DNA of 64,000 nt from an uncultured Christensenella sp. (lineage in GTDB: Bacteria; Bacillota; Clostridia; Christensenellales; Borkfalkiaceae): the NCBI GenBank assembly GCA_910585595.1, contig CAJUET010000006.1, forward strand, positions 1 through 64,000. Reading direction: 5' to 3'. The translations under genes and the position numbers were made by a program. Of this stretch, positions 1 through 9,264 are shown in pieces. Positions within the stretch are counted from its first letter, which is position 1, and each line of letters starts with the position of its first letter. The notes under the pieces are model-generated. The model was not told where the DNA came from. It worked only from the letters and a program-made list of their open reading frames with translations, and made no database searches.

Positions 1-13
1 GCTCTTCCGATCT
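1..13. other. Illumina adapter remnant at contig end
   Basis: The first 13 bases (GCTCTTCCGATCT) are identical to the 3' end of the standard Illumina TruSeq adapter. They are very probably untrimmed library sequence, not genomic DNA, so the true genomic sequence begins at about base 14. Confidence 0.9.
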
Positions 14-585
14 GAAATAAAGATTATTTTTATGCTTTGGGTAGTATCGACACCCATACTGTTTACATGTTCCCAACCCGCATAAATTACTCTCAATTTA
101 TCATCGCACACATTCAAATAATTCTTTATCAATTCTTTCTGATAATTTGAAACCGTTATAATTTTCTGCGATTTTTTTGCAAAATGCAAATTGATTTTAT
201 ATTTGAGTTTAGTCTTAAACGAATCCCCGCCCTTAAAAAGAACAGGGCGTAAATCATGTATAGTAATAATCTGCTCTTTTCTATTTACCGCTTCCGGCGC
301 AAAATTTATGCAAACGGCATTATTTTTTTTCAGATATTTCGGAATCTCTCTTAAATTTAAGGTCATATAATGTTTACTTTTTTTTATTCCGACGGGAACG
401 ATATTTTTTAATTCGTCCAACCCTATAATAGAGTTTTCCGCACCGTCCAAATAGAGGTATTCCGCGGTAAAAGCAGTACCGATAAGTCTATCAAGCCGCA
501 AGATTAACTCACGGCAAAACCGAGGAATTCCACTCACCTTCTCTAATGTTGATAACGTTATTCCGTTAATAACTAACTTTTTCAT
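1..585 (-). CDS. Glycosyltransferase family 4, N-terminal part (runs off the window)
   Basis: The reading frame starts at ATG 585 and stays open to the window edge, giving about 190 residues of an N-terminal GT-B domain. Visible features are an IHDLRP segment near residue 110 (the usual acceptor-side loop of GT4 enzymes) and a TVSNYQKE segment near residue 150. The C-terminal nucleotide-sugar domain is missing because the contig ends; the last few codons fall in adapter sequence. It lies 11 bases after the polymerase stop and is preceded by GAGGAAATAGACT, a fair ribosome binding site. It probably adds a sugar to the surface glycan encoded upstream. Donor and acceptor cannot be told from sequence. 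Confidence 0.8.
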   Translation of the reverse strand, partial: MKKLVINGITLSTLEKVSGIPRFCRELILRLDRLIGTAFTAEYLYLDGAENSIIGLDELKNIVPVGIKKSKHYMTLNLREIPKYLKKNNAVCINFAPEAVNRKEQIITIHDLRPVLFKGGDSFKTKLKYKINLHFAKKSQKIITVSNYQKELIKNYLNVCDDKLRVIYAGWEHVNSMGVDTTQSIKIIFISDRKS

Positions 586-596
586 AGTCTATTTCC

Positions 597-2036
597 TCAA
601 GTCGCTCTGCCTTTCGTTATAACGGCAGCGTTTTTCGATTTATCATATATTAATTTTGCTGCTTGTTGAGAAATATTTACCTTGCTACTCACACATCCAA
701 TTACAGTAAACAAATAAAGAAACCTGAGTTCCAACAGACCACCGTTTCCACCGGAAAAAGTTAAAGCCACAATTACCGACAGTACAAAAATCCAATGCTG
801 TTTTTTTATACGACCAATCTTTATCATCGCCAAAATCCATAGCCCCGTTCCAACTATCCCGATTGTTCCCAACATGGAAAGAATTGTGGAATGAGCGTCT
901 ACCAACGCTGCACCGATTCCGAAAAACGGACGTGCTGCCACTAAAATTAGCATTTCGTACATACTTGTAAGTCTTGCACCTTCGGACGAAAAAACAGCTT
1001 GTTCTCCATTAATAAGTCGAACAAAAGAATTGAACAACTTTTCAAATCTTTCATATTTCGGTATTATTTCTCCATGCCCCGTCCCTATCGCACATAAAAA
1101 AATCAAAGCGAAAAGCCCTACTAAGACACACGACAATTTTTTTATTTTAAGCTTTGCATTGAATACAATATACAACAACAACGAAACAATGAGATAAAAA
1201 ATGCCGATGAACGAAGTACTTGCGGCTAATAAAATCACAAATAACAGAAATCTTATGATACCGCTCTGAATACCCTTAACATTTTTTGACTGTTTCTTTA
1301 GGTTAACATCCACAATACACAAGAGCGATAAAAAGAAAAGTGCCAACGCATAATGTGATGTCTCCTTGAACAAACCATGAAACCTGTCTATATTGATAGA
1401 AGTAGGATGCGAATATCCGAAAATCGGTATAAATATATGTTCGGACATGCTTATGCGGAGAAAGTAATTGCCAAAAAGTTCTAAGATAAATACCGAGGCA
1501 AATATCACAACAGAAGTATTAAGTATAAAACTCAAAGTTTTAATTAAGTTTTTTTTCGTATAAGTATTGTATATGGTTGACGCAATTATGAAAAAGCAAA
1601 CCATATTGATTAAGAATTGAAAACTTGACCTCGAAACAGTTAAATCATATACTCTTGTTAAATCCCCACCTACATATGCATCATAATCGATAATAATACC
1701 ACCGGAATACGGCATTATGATAGCAAAAAGTATGCCTAAAGTTACACTTATAACAGCAATTGTGCCTATTTTGATTATTTTGAAATTATAATTCTTCTTA
1801 CTGAAAATTAAAACGAACCCTATTGCTAGCAAAATCAAATTAATTATGAACATATATCCGACTGAGGACGTTCCCAACTCAACGAAATTACCCAAGTTCG
1901 TGTTAAATGACAAAATAAGTCCAAAGATCAAAACATGCTTAAAAATGGTTTCTAACGGCTTGTTAAAATCCTTAATAAAAATACATAGTATAATTACAAT
2001 AAATGCATAAGAAAATATATTAAATTGCATAATCAA
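597..2036 (-). CDS. Wzy/O-antigen-ligase-like polysaccharide polymerase
   Basis: A 479-residue protein made almost entirely of hydrophobic segments (about eleven or twelve by eye) with a longer outside loop in the middle (about residues 125-220), the usual plan of Wzy polymerases and WaaL ligases. These integral membrane proteins join lipid-linked repeat units outside the cytoplasmic membrane. Sequence conservation in the family is low, so the call rests on topology and on being sandwiched between two glycosyltransferases. Its start overlaps the 3' end of the preceding glycosyltransferase by 17 bases, suggesting translational coupling. The start could be M1 or M3. Polymerase versus ligase cannot be separated. 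Confidence 0.7.
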   Translation of the reverse strand: MIMQFNIFSYAFIVIILCIFIKDFNKPLETIFKHVLIFGLILSFNTNLGNFVELGTSSVGYMFIINLILLAIGFVLIFSKKNYNFKIIKIGTIAVISVTLGILFAIIMPYSGGIIIDYDAYVGGDLTRVYDLTVSRSSFQFLINMVCFFIIASTIYNTYTKKNLIKTLSFILNTSVVIFASVFILELFGNYFLRISMSEHIFIPIFGYSHPTSINIDRFHGLFKETSHYALALFFLSLLCIVDVNLKKQSKNVKGIQSGIIRFLLFVILLAASTSFIGIFYLIVSLLLYIVFNAKLKIKKLSCVLVGLFALIFLCAIGTGHGEIIPKYERFEKLFNSFVRLINGEQAVFSSEGARLTSMYEMLILVAARPFFGIGAALVDAHSTILSMLGTIGIVGTGLWILAMIKIGRIKKQHWIFVLSVIVALTFSGGNGGLLELRFLYLFTVIGCVSSKVNISQQAAKLIYDKSKNAAVITKGRAT

Positions 2037-3048
2037 TTTTTTCCATCATTTCCGATACAAAATTTAAATAATTGTATTTTAATATTATTTCTCTTTTACA
2101 GTCAATGGTAGCAGGTTCGCGGTTCACAAAGTCTTTTAACCTTGTCATATCATCACAAAATAAAACCGGGAACCCATTATATATTTCTCGAAATACTTCA
2201 ATATCAGAAATGATCGGTTGCGTACCTAAATACAAAGCTTCAAGTGGCGGCGCACCAAATCCCTCATAAATAGAAGGCTGAATTAAAAATTTCGCATTTT
2301 GGATTTCAGTTAATAATTGTTCATCGCTTATCCGTCCCGTAAATTCTACATTTTTATATTTCACTTCATCAATTTTAAGACCAGTTAGAAAGTTATCTTT
2401 TTCCCCTATAATTTTCAACTTGAAACTATCGTCCTCAATTTTCTCAAAAGCGTTTAATAAATTTATCAGACCTTTATGCTTCTTAATGTTTCCAACAAAT
2501 ATGATTGTATTGTCACTAACCACCGACTTAGTGTGCGTACCCGCGAATTCCAAAATGTTTTTTGCCAATCCAATGTAGTTCACATAGCATTTTTCCGCAT
2601 ATTTCTTAAAATAATATTCACAACGAGATTTCGTAAAACCCGAAACACAAGCAATCCTTTTTGATTTTTTCATGCAACGCCTTAACAACATCTTTTTAAC
2701 AAAGTAATCGATTTTTCCGTTCACCGTTTCTTTTACATCAAGAAAAATCAAATCGTGCATAACGGCATACACAGGAACTTTGATTCCGAACGGTATAATG
2801 AAATTAGGAATAATGATGCAATCACATTCCCGATTTATTTTTTTTTTCTGAAAACAAAGTAAACCCTTTTTAGAATAAGGATCTGTATCATCAGGCACAA
2901 TAATTGCTTGAGCATATTTTTTTAGAAGGTCTTCTTTCCCAATCAGAAAAATGTCATGCTTAGCATAATCCAGATTATCCATAATACCTTCGCATACCCG
3001 ACCTATACCTGATTTCCCCACATATCTGCAATCAACTGCTATTCTCAT
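2020..3048 (-). CDS. Glycosyltransferase family 4
   Basis: A complete 342-residue GT-B enzyme. The N-terminal half carries a VMHDLIF loop and CVSGFTKSR near residues 135-145. The C-terminal half carries FVGNIKKHKG and the EX7E-type donor site in PSIYEGFGAPPLEAL (about residues 257-271), typical of retaining GT4 enzymes using a nucleotide sugar. It follows a 290-bp gap after the phosphohexomutase gene, so it may have its own promoter, and it overlaps the polymerase gene by 17 bases. GDP-heptose or GDP-6-deoxymannose, both made by this operon, are plausible donors, but this is inference. Confidence 0.85.
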   Translation of the reverse strand: MRIAVDCRYVGKSGIGRVCEGIMDNLDYAKHDIFLIGKEDLLKKYAQAIIVPDDTDPYSKKGLLCFQKKKINRECDCIIIPNFIIPFGIKVPVYAVMHDLIFLDVKETVNGKIDYFVKKMLLRRCMKKSKRIACVSGFTKSRCEYYFKKYAEKCYVNYIGLAKNILEFAGTHTKSVVSDNTIIFVGNIKKHKGLINLLNAFEKIEDDSFKLKIIGEKDNFLTGLKIDEVKYKNVEFTGRISDEQLLTEIQNAKFLIQPSIYEGFGAPPLEALYLGTQPIISDIEVFREIYNGFPVLFCDDMTRLKDFVNREPATIDCKREIILKYNYLNFVSEMMEKIDYAI

Positions 3049-3338
3049 CGGCGTCCCCTAATAAATCCATATACATGGACTTTACACATTTTCATGATGA
3101 AATTTTCTTCTTTAGTTATTCTCTTCGATTCACCAAGAACAGTAAAGACACAAGTGACATTTGATGTTTGTTGAATTTCACAAATCAAGCATCCCATCTC
3201 GATAACTTAAACGGTTTAGCAGAAATAAAATACATTTCGATCTTTTTCGCTAAACCTTGTTTTATAACTTCTCTATCGAATTATCAAATTTGCTTTCTCC
3301 AACATCCAAAAGGATAACGCTCCTTCCTTTTTCATAAT
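3049..3338. other. Gap inside the glycan operon
   Basis: About 290 bases without a convincing gene, very A/T rich. GGTTTAGC near 3211 and GCTAAACC near 3250 are complementary with a long loop. No clear terminator or consensus promoter was seen. This could be the leader of the distal glycosyltransferase/polymerase part of the operon. Confidence 0.4.
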
Positions 3339-5102
3339 TTATTTAAAAATTTGAAGAATACTCTCTTTGATATTTTCCAAAGTATTTTTTGCCTGTGATT
3401 CAGACGATTCTTTTACACCAAAATAAAATTTAATTTTTGGCTCCGTACCCGAAGGGCGCACACAACACCATCCGTTATTTTCAAGTTCAAAATATAAAAC
3501 GTTGCTTTTAGGTAAATCAATCATATTCTGCAAACCGTTAGTAAAATCTTTTCTCATAGAAACAGTATAATCCCGTACGGCAAGCACACGCAATCCGCCA
3601 AGCACCACCGGAGGGTTCTCCCGAAGCAAATTCATCATTTGTCTAATTTGCGCAGATCCTTCCGTCCCATAAAGCGTTAAGCTCTTCAAATCCTCCATAT
3701 AAAATCCATATTTTCGATAGATGTTTTGCATTTGATCCCAAAGCGTAAGTCCTTGAGAACGGTAATAGACCGCCGCCTCACACAACGCCATTACCGCAAC
3801 AACTGCGTCTTTATCCCTCGCATGGGTACCTACCAAACACCCGTAGCTCTCCTCGTAACCGAATTCATACTCAAAAGCATTTTTTCTCCAATCAAGAATG
3901 CCGCCATTCGCTAATTTTGCCTCTTCAAACCGTTTTATCTGCTCTCCAATATATTTGAAACCTGTAAGTACTTCTATTACGGTAAGTCCATATTCAGCGG
4001 CAATATCGTACGCCATTTTTGAGGAAACTATGGTAGTAACAAGCGCACCGTTTTTGGGATTTTCGGGCAACAGACCTCTTTCTCGTTTTTGCGAGAGTTC
4101 ATATTCTGCAATCAAAAGTCCGCTCATATTTCCTGTAAATGACACGTACTTCCCAGTAATTTTATCCTTAGCATAAATTCCAAGTCTGTCAGCGTCCGGA
4201 TCGGTAGCAAGAACCAAATCTGCGTCTACTTTCTCTGCAAGCGCAAGCGCATAAGTAAACGCCTTTTTATCCTCTGGATTTGGATATTCGAGAGTAGGGA
4301 AATTTCCGTCTGGTGCTACTTGTTCAGGAACGATCCAAACATTTTCAAATCCAAGTTCTTCCAACACTCTGCGAACGAGAAGGTTTCCCGCTCCATTTAG
4401 AGGTGTATAAACTATTTTAATTTCTTTTGCATATTTATTAAGAAGGTCAGCGTTCAATACAAGTTGCTTCAAAGTAGAGATGTATTTATCGTCAAGATCT
4501 TCTCCGATATTAAAAAGTAGTCCCTTTCTGAGAGCTTCTTCCTTTGTAATTTTTTTAATTGCGGCAAAATCCTCTACTTCATTAACTTTTGAAATAATCA
4601 ATTCATCAAAAGGCGGAACGATCTGCCCGCCGTCCGACCAATAAACCTTATACCCGTTATATTGCGGTGGATTGTGACTGGCAGTAATAACAATTCCCGC
4701 CGTAGCTTTCAGTTCCCGCACAGCAAACGATAATTCAGGTGTTGGACGCAGACTTTCAAATAAATATGCCTTGATCCCATTCGCCGCAAATATCAATGCA
4801 GCTTCCAAAGCAAATTCTTTAGCCATTTTGCGGCTATCATATGCAATGACTGCACTACCGCACGTAGTTTGCGTATTGATAAAATCAGCGAGTCCTTGCG
4901 AAGCCTTTCCAACGGTATAAATATTCATACGATTAGTTCCCGCACCGATTACGCCACGTAAACCGCCCGTTCCAAAAGTTAACTGCTTATAAAACCTATC
5001 TTCAATTTCCTTTTCATCCGATAATGCAAGAAGTTCAGTTTTAGTCTCCTGATCAAAAACAGGACTTTCGCACCATTTCCGATATTCCTCCCTGTAATTC
5101 AT
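3339..5102 (-). CDS. Phosphohexomutase (phosphoglucomutase/phosphomannomutase)
   Basis: A 587-residue alpha-D-phosphohexomutase, the full length of the PgcA-type Gram-positive family. The phosphoserine loop TASHNPPQYNG (about residues 134-144), the magnesium loop DPDADRLG (about 291-298) and the phosphate-binding end RPSGTEPKIK (about 550) are all present. It interconverts hexose 6-phosphate and 1-phosphate. Placed directly after manC (stop and start share one base, TAATG), it most likely supplies mannose 1-phosphate for GDP-mannose here, although PgcA homologues are often described as phosphoglucomutases. Its product could also feed UDP-glucose synthesis. Confidence 0.9.
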   Translation of the reverse strand: MNYREEYRKWCESPVFDQETKTELLALSDEKEIEDRFYKQLTFGTGGLRGVIGAGTNRMNIYTVGKASQGLADFINTQTTCGSAVIAYDSRKMAKEFALEAALIFAANGIKAYLFESLRPTPELSFAVRELKATAGIVITASHNPPQYNGYKVYWSDGGQIVPPFDELIISKVNEVEDFAAIKKITKEEALRKGLLFNIGEDLDDKYISTLKQLVLNADLLNKYAKEIKIVYTPLNGAGNLLVRRVLEELGFENVWIVPEQVAPDGNFPTLEYPNPEDKKAFTYALALAEKVDADLVLATDPDADRLGIYAKDKITGKYVSFTGNMSGLLIAEYELSQKRERGLLPENPKNGALVTTIVSSKMAYDIAAEYGLTVIEVLTGFKYIGEQIKRFEEAKLANGGILDWRKNAFEYEFGYEESYGCLVGTHARDKDAVVAVMALCEAAVYYRSQGLTLWDQMQNIYRKYGFYMEDLKSLTLYGTEGSAQIRQMMNLLRENPPVVLGGLRVLAVRDYTVSMRKDFTNGLQNMIDLPKSNVLYFELENNGWCCVRPSGTEPKIKFYFGVKESSESQAKNTLENIKESILQIFK

Positions 5103-6166
5103 TACAGCAACTCCTCTTTCCCTTTACTTTTCAGCTCTTCCACAACTTGCTTTACGTCCTGCGCCATGTCCTTTTTACATACTAACACAGCATCAGCGGT
5201 TTCCACAATGATTAAATCTTTCACTCCAATCGTTGCTACCATTCGTCCCTGTGAAAAAACTGTTGTGTTCGCCGTATCGAACATCATAACATCTCCAATA
5301 GGAATATTGCCTCTTTCATCCTCATCATGAAGGACATTAAGCATATCGAGACTACCCACATCGTTCCAACCAAAATCGCCCGGAATCACTAAAATATCGC
5401 TACATTTTTCCATAATACCGTAATCGATAGAAACGGAGGGAATAGAAGAATAAATTTTTGCTATTTTTTCCACTTCGTCCATTGAGCCTAACGCATCCGC
5501 AATCTGATCCAAAAACAAATATACGTCTGGCAAATAAATACGAAATTTTTCCAATATTGTGGAAGCGCGCCATATGAACATACCGCTATTCCATACAAAA
5601 TCGCCTTTTTTAATGTATTCCTCGGCAATTTCGTGGGCGGGCTTTTCCACAAAGCGCACTACTTCTTTCGCAATTTTATTTGTCTGACGATATTGAATAT
5701 AGCCGTAACCCGTTGCCGGATAAGTTGGCGTGATACCTACTGTAACGAGTTTGTTCGTTTCTTCTGCCACGGAAACAGCTTGTTTCAACACTTCAGTGAA
5801 TGCATCTTCATTACGGATATATGCATCAGAAGGCGTAATCACCATAATCCCGTCGCCGTATTTTTTTAGAATTTCTACCGCTGCATACCCAATGCACGCC
5901 GCGGTATTACGTGCCGCTGATTCCACTAAAATGTGCTCATTAAGCAGTCGTCCGTTGGTCATCTGGCGTAATTTATCTTCTTGCGAAACGTTTGTTACAA
6001 CGAATATATTCCTATAATCGATTAGATGAGCCAATCGATCGATTGACTCGTTAATCATAATATCTTTTCCGCTTAAATTAAGCAATTGCTTAGGCACATC
6101 TTTTCTTGAAAGCGGCCAAAAACGCGTACCGCCTCCACCCGCCATTATAACACCGTAAGTTTTCAT
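5102..6166 (-). CDS. manC: Mannose-1-phosphate guanylyltransferase
   Basis: Makes GDP-mannose from mannose 1-phosphate and GTP. The 354-residue protein opens with the nucleotidyltransferase signature MAGGGGTRFWPLSRKDVPKQ and contains the FVEKP and FVWNSGMF motifs of the ManC/CpsB family. The length fits the single-domain form without the fused phosphomannose isomerase. It sits between rmd (3-base gap) and the phosphohexomutase (one-base overlap), completing a mannose-1-P to GDP-mannose to GDP-6-deoxymannose route with gmd and rmd. No phosphomannose isomerase gene is present in the window. Confidence 0.93.
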   Translation of the reverse strand: MKTYGVIMAGGGGTRFWPLSRKDVPKQLLNLSGKDIMINESIDRLAHLIDYRNIFVVTNVSQEDKLRQMTNGRLLNEHILVESAARNTAACIGYAAVEILKKYGDGIMVITPSDAYIRNEDAFTEVLKQAVSVAEETNKLVTVGITPTYPATGYGYIQYRQTNKIAKEVVRFVEKPAHEIAEEYIKKGDFVWNSGMFIWRASTILEKFRIYLPDVYLFLDQIADALGSMDEVEKIAKIYSSIPSVSIDYGIMEKCSDILVIPGDFGWNDVGSLDMLNVLHDEDERGNIPIGDVMMFDTANTTVFSQGRMVATIGVKDLIIVETADAVLVCKKDMAQDVKQVVEELKSKGKEELL

Positions 6167-6169
6167 ATC

Positions 6170-7093
6170 TCATACTCTTCTGTAATAATCAAGTGTATCT
6201 AAAACAGACTGCTTCAAAGGAATTTCTGGCGACCAACCAATATTTTTAATTTTAGAAATATCCGCTTCAATTCTGGGAATATCAATCGGTCTGAATTTCG
6301 CCGGATCATCCTTCACCGCTATCTTAGTCTTTGCCAAAGATAAAATCAAATCCAAAATCTCTTTGATTTGAACCGCTTTCCCGCTTCCTACATTATAGAC
6401 CTCACCGTCTATCCCTTTTTCAGCAAGAAGCACATAAGCCCTAACAACGTCTCTAACATCTGAAAAATCCCTGTAAGAACTGAGATTCCCAATAGAAATC
6501 AAAGGACTTCGTTCTCCCCGTTCAATACAAGCCACTTGATTACACAAATCCGCTACCACAAATCGCACTGACTGACGGGGACCAATGTGATTAAAAGAAC
6601 GTGTCATAGAAATGTGTAATCCGTATGCTTGCACATAAATGCGCGCAAGTTGCTCTTGTGTAAATTTTGTCAGAGCATAAATATTTTTCGGCTCAGGTAC
6701 AACTTCTTCGTTCACAGCGTTACTGTAATCTATATCCCCGTATTCTTCACTTGAACCAATTGCCAATACTTTTGCGGACAGACATTTAGCTCTTACTGCT
6801 TCAAAAAGATTAATTGCTCCGATAATATTCACATTTGCGGTTAATTGCGGCTTGCTCCAAGATACTTGAACAGAGCTCTGTGCTGCAAGGTGAAAAATAA
6901 CGTCAGGTTTTATTTTGTCAAGTAAACTGCAAATTGCTGCAAAATCGAATAAATCCAAATTATAAACCTTGACGTCAGATTGAATATTTTCATAAGGCAG
7001 TTTCGTTGCGTAAACGTCAAAATTTTTTTCATTTAAGATGTCGATTAAGTATCCTCCTACAAACCCTGCCGCACCGATAATCAATGCCTTCAT
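6170..7093 (-). CDS. rmd: GDP-6-deoxy-D-mannose reductase (Rmd-like SDR)
   Basis: A 307-residue extended short-chain dehydrogenase with GAAGFVGGYL at residues 7-16 (NAD(P)-binding glycine motif), SSEEYG near 115, the catalytic YALTK (Tyr-x3-Lys) near 139 and RSFNHIGPRQ near 165. This pattern is that of Rmd, which reduces the 4-keto sugar made by Gmd to GDP-D-rhamnose. It starts one base before the gmd stop region, so the two are cotranscribed. Because a GDP-heptose pathway is in the same operon, it could instead act on GDP-4-keto-6-deoxyheptose (DmhB-like role). Sequence reading alone does not decide. Confidence 0.82.
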   Translation of the reverse strand: MKALIIGAAGFVGGYLIDILNEKNFDVYATKLPYENIQSDVKVYNLDLFDFAAICSLLDKIKPDVIFHLAAQSSVQVSWSKPQLTANVNIIGAINLFEAVRAKCLSAKVLAIGSSEEYGDIDYSNAVNEEVVPEPKNIYALTKFTQEQLARIYVQAYGLHISMTRSFNHIGPRQSVRFVVADLCNQVACIERGERSPLISIGNLSSYRDFSDVRDVVRAYVLLAEKGIDGEVYNVGSGKAVQIKEILDLILSLAKTKIAVKDDPAKFRPIDIPRIEADISKIKNIGWSPEIPLKQSVLDTLDYYRRV

Positions 7094-8143
7094 TTATTTT
7101 GCCTGCCGAAGCAAAAGTTCTTTCTTTGCAAGTTCTAAATCGTGTTTCGCCATAATTTCGCAAAGTCGTTCATAACTCGTCTTTTGAGGATTCCAACCAA
7201 GAACCGCCTTTGCCTTAGAGGGATCGCCCCATAAATTCACCACATCAGTTGGTCTGAACCATTCCTCGTTTACACAAACAAGCATTTTACCCGTCTTCTT
7301 GTCATAACCTTTCTCTTCCACCCCACTACCTTTCCATTCAAGATCAATTCCAACGTATTTGAATGCAAGAGTAGTGAAATCTCTAACGGTGTGTTGAATA
7401 CCTGTTGCAATTACAAAATCATCTGGTTCACGATGTTGAAGAATCAGCCACATACATTCAACATAATCTTTTGCGTATCCCCAATCCCGTAAACTGTCCA
7501 AATTCCCCAACTCTAAATGATCCTGCAATCCGCACGCGATTCTCGCGGCAGCAAGAGTAATCTTTCGCGTAACAAAGTTTTCCCCTCTTCTTTCCGACTC
7601 ATGATTAAATAAAATACCATTAGAAGCAAAAATTCCATACGCCTCTCTGTATTCTCTCATCATCCAGAAACCGTATTGTTTCGCTACCGCATAAGGCGAG
7701 TAAGGATGGAAGGGCGTATTCTCGTTCTGAGGGCATTCTTCAACTTTGCCATAAAGTTCCGATGTAGATGCCTGATAAACTTTTGTCTTTTTATCCAATC
7801 CTAAAATATGAATTGCGTCAAGAATTCTCAAAACCCCCAACGCATCAACATTGCCCGTATATTCAGCGGCGGCAAAACTAACCTGTACATGCGATTGAGC
7901 AGCCAAATTGTATATTTCGTCAGGCTCCACTTCCTTTATGATTCTAATGATACTCGTCGAATCAGATAAATCACCTTCGTGAAGTTTAACTTCGTTTTTG
8001 GCTAAAAGATGATCTATTCTTTGAGTTGTAGACACTGAAGCGCGACGGACGATACCGTGCACTTCGTATCCTTTTTCAAGTAAAAACTCAGCCAAATAAC
8101 TTCCGTCTTGCCCTGTAATTCCCGTAATAAGTGCTTTTTTCAT
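7094..8143 (-). CDS. gmd: GDP-mannose 4,6-dehydratase
   Basis: A 349-residue GDP-sugar 4,6-dehydratase. TGITGQDGSYLAEFLLEKGY at residues 7-26 is the classic Gmd signature, followed by STSELYG (about 126), YSPYAVAKQY (catalytic Tyr/Lys, about 149) and FNHESERRGENFVTRKIT (about 178), where most Gmd proteins have NHESPRRGETFV. The product is GDP-4-keto-6-deoxymannose. Its stop overlaps nothing and rmd follows at once; its start overlaps the upstream glycosyltransferase stop by 4 bases. DmhA, the GDP-heptose dehydratase, is a close homologue, so heptose use is possible given hddA/hddC/gmhA upstream. Confidence 0.9.
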   Translation of the reverse strand: MKKALITGITGQDGSYLAEFLLEKGYEVHGIVRRASVSTTQRIDHLLAKNEVKLHEGDLSDSTSIIRIIKEVEPDEIYNLAAQSHVQVSFAAAEYTGNVDALGVLRILDAIHILGLDKKTKVYQASTSELYGKVEECPQNENTPFHPYSPYAVAKQYGFWMMREYREAYGIFASNGILFNHESERRGENFVTRKITLAAARIACGLQDHLELGNLDSLRDWGYAKDYVECMWLILQHREPDDFVIATGIQHTVRDFTTLAFKYVGIDLEWKGSGVEEKGYDKKTGKMLVCVNEEWFRPTDVVNLWGDPSKAKAVLGWNPQKTSYERLCEIMAKHDLELAKKELLLRQAK

Positions 8144-9264
8144 ACCAATTCCCTTTTCAATATATTTAAGTTTTTTTCGAATTTTTCTAACGTAAAATAA
8201 TCTAAAACGCGAGCCCTTGCAGAAGCTCCAAACTGTTCACGCTTTAATGGATCATGAGAAAACGCTTGAATGGCTTCAGCAAACTTTTCACTATTCCCAT
8301 TCTCCACTTCAATCCCCGTAACTCCATTTATCGAAACATAATTAACTCCGCTACCTTTGATTGTAAACGTCACAGACGGCTTTGCAAAATACATGGCCTC
8401 TGCAAGAGCAAGACCAAACGCCTCATTCTTAGTTATAGATGGAAAACAATAAACATCACACGACATCATATACGCTTTCATTTCATCGTCTGATAATCGC
8501 CCCAAAAATTCAACTTTGGTATCATTTTTCGCTAACCTTTTCAATTTTGACGTGAGCATACCCTCTCCCGCCAGATAAATCTTAAATTTATCATCAAGAA
8601 ACGAAGAAGCTTTTATTAAATATTCATATCCTTTATATTTCACATGTCTGCCTATCGCAAAACAAATAACTTTTCCTTCGTTTCGACTACGAATTAATTC
8701 ACTTTTCTTAATAATACTGGCTGACACCTTTAGTCTTTTCTCATTGATACAACTAGGAATCACGACACACTTAGCTTTATAACGAGATAAAAACGGACTG
8801 CACTCTAAATAATTTGGCGACGTGGCTATCACTTTGTTTGCTCTTTTCAGAAGCCTTTCCGTTTGACCCTCAAATAATTTTCCTAAAATTTTCTGTCTGG
8901 TAATATCTAAATGCCACCAAATCATAAGTTTTGTCTTGTGATTTTTCTTTAAATATTTCAAAAGATAATGCGCTTCAAATGGATTCGGATAATGAAAAAT
9001 CACTAAATCCGGATTCATGGATTTTAATTCATTTTTGAGTATCCTATTAAAATTAAAAGAGACTGCTTGAGAAGCAACTTTTAATGCAACGGCACATCGA
9101 AAAACATCAACACCATCAACTTGATCACGCCGATTTCCTTTTTCATGATTGAAACAAATAATCCTATGTTCATCATCTTTTAAAGAGTCTATTATGTCCC
9201 TTGTAGTTTGCTCAATTCCTCCGATATGAGGATGCATATAATTTGTAATGTGTAAAATCTTCAC
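8140..9264 (-). CDS. Glycosyltransferase family 4
   Basis: A 374-residue GT-B glycosyltransferase. The N-terminus ITNYMHPHIGGIEQTTRDI is the usual GT4 acceptor-domain start. The C-terminal domain has FAIGRHVKYKGYEYLI and the donor-binding segment PSITKNEAFGLALAEAMYFAKP (EX7E; first Glu near residue 286). It overlaps gmhA upstream and gmd downstream by 4 bases each, so it is tightly coupled to sugar-nucleotide synthesis. The position between heptose and 6-deoxymannose genes suggests it transfers one of these sugars. Donor specificity is not readable. Confidence 0.87.
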   Translation of the reverse strand: MKILHITNYMHPHIGGIEQTTRDIIDSLKDDEHRIICFNHEKGNRRDQVDGVDVFRCAVALKVASQAVSFNFNRILKNELKSMNPDLVIFHYPNPFEAHYLLKYLKKNHKTKLMIWWHLDITRQKILGKLFEGQTERLLKRANKVIATSPNYLECSPFLSRYKAKCVVIPSCINEKRLKVSASIIKKSELIRSRNEGKVICFAIGRHVKYKGYEYLIKASSFLDDKFKIYLAGEGMLTSKLKRLAKNDTKVEFLGRLSDDEMKAYMMSCDVYCFPSITKNEAFGLALAEAMYFAKPSVTFTIKGSGVNYVSINGVTGIEVENGNSEKFAEAIQAFSHDPLKREQFGASARARVLDYFTLEKFEKNLNILKRELV

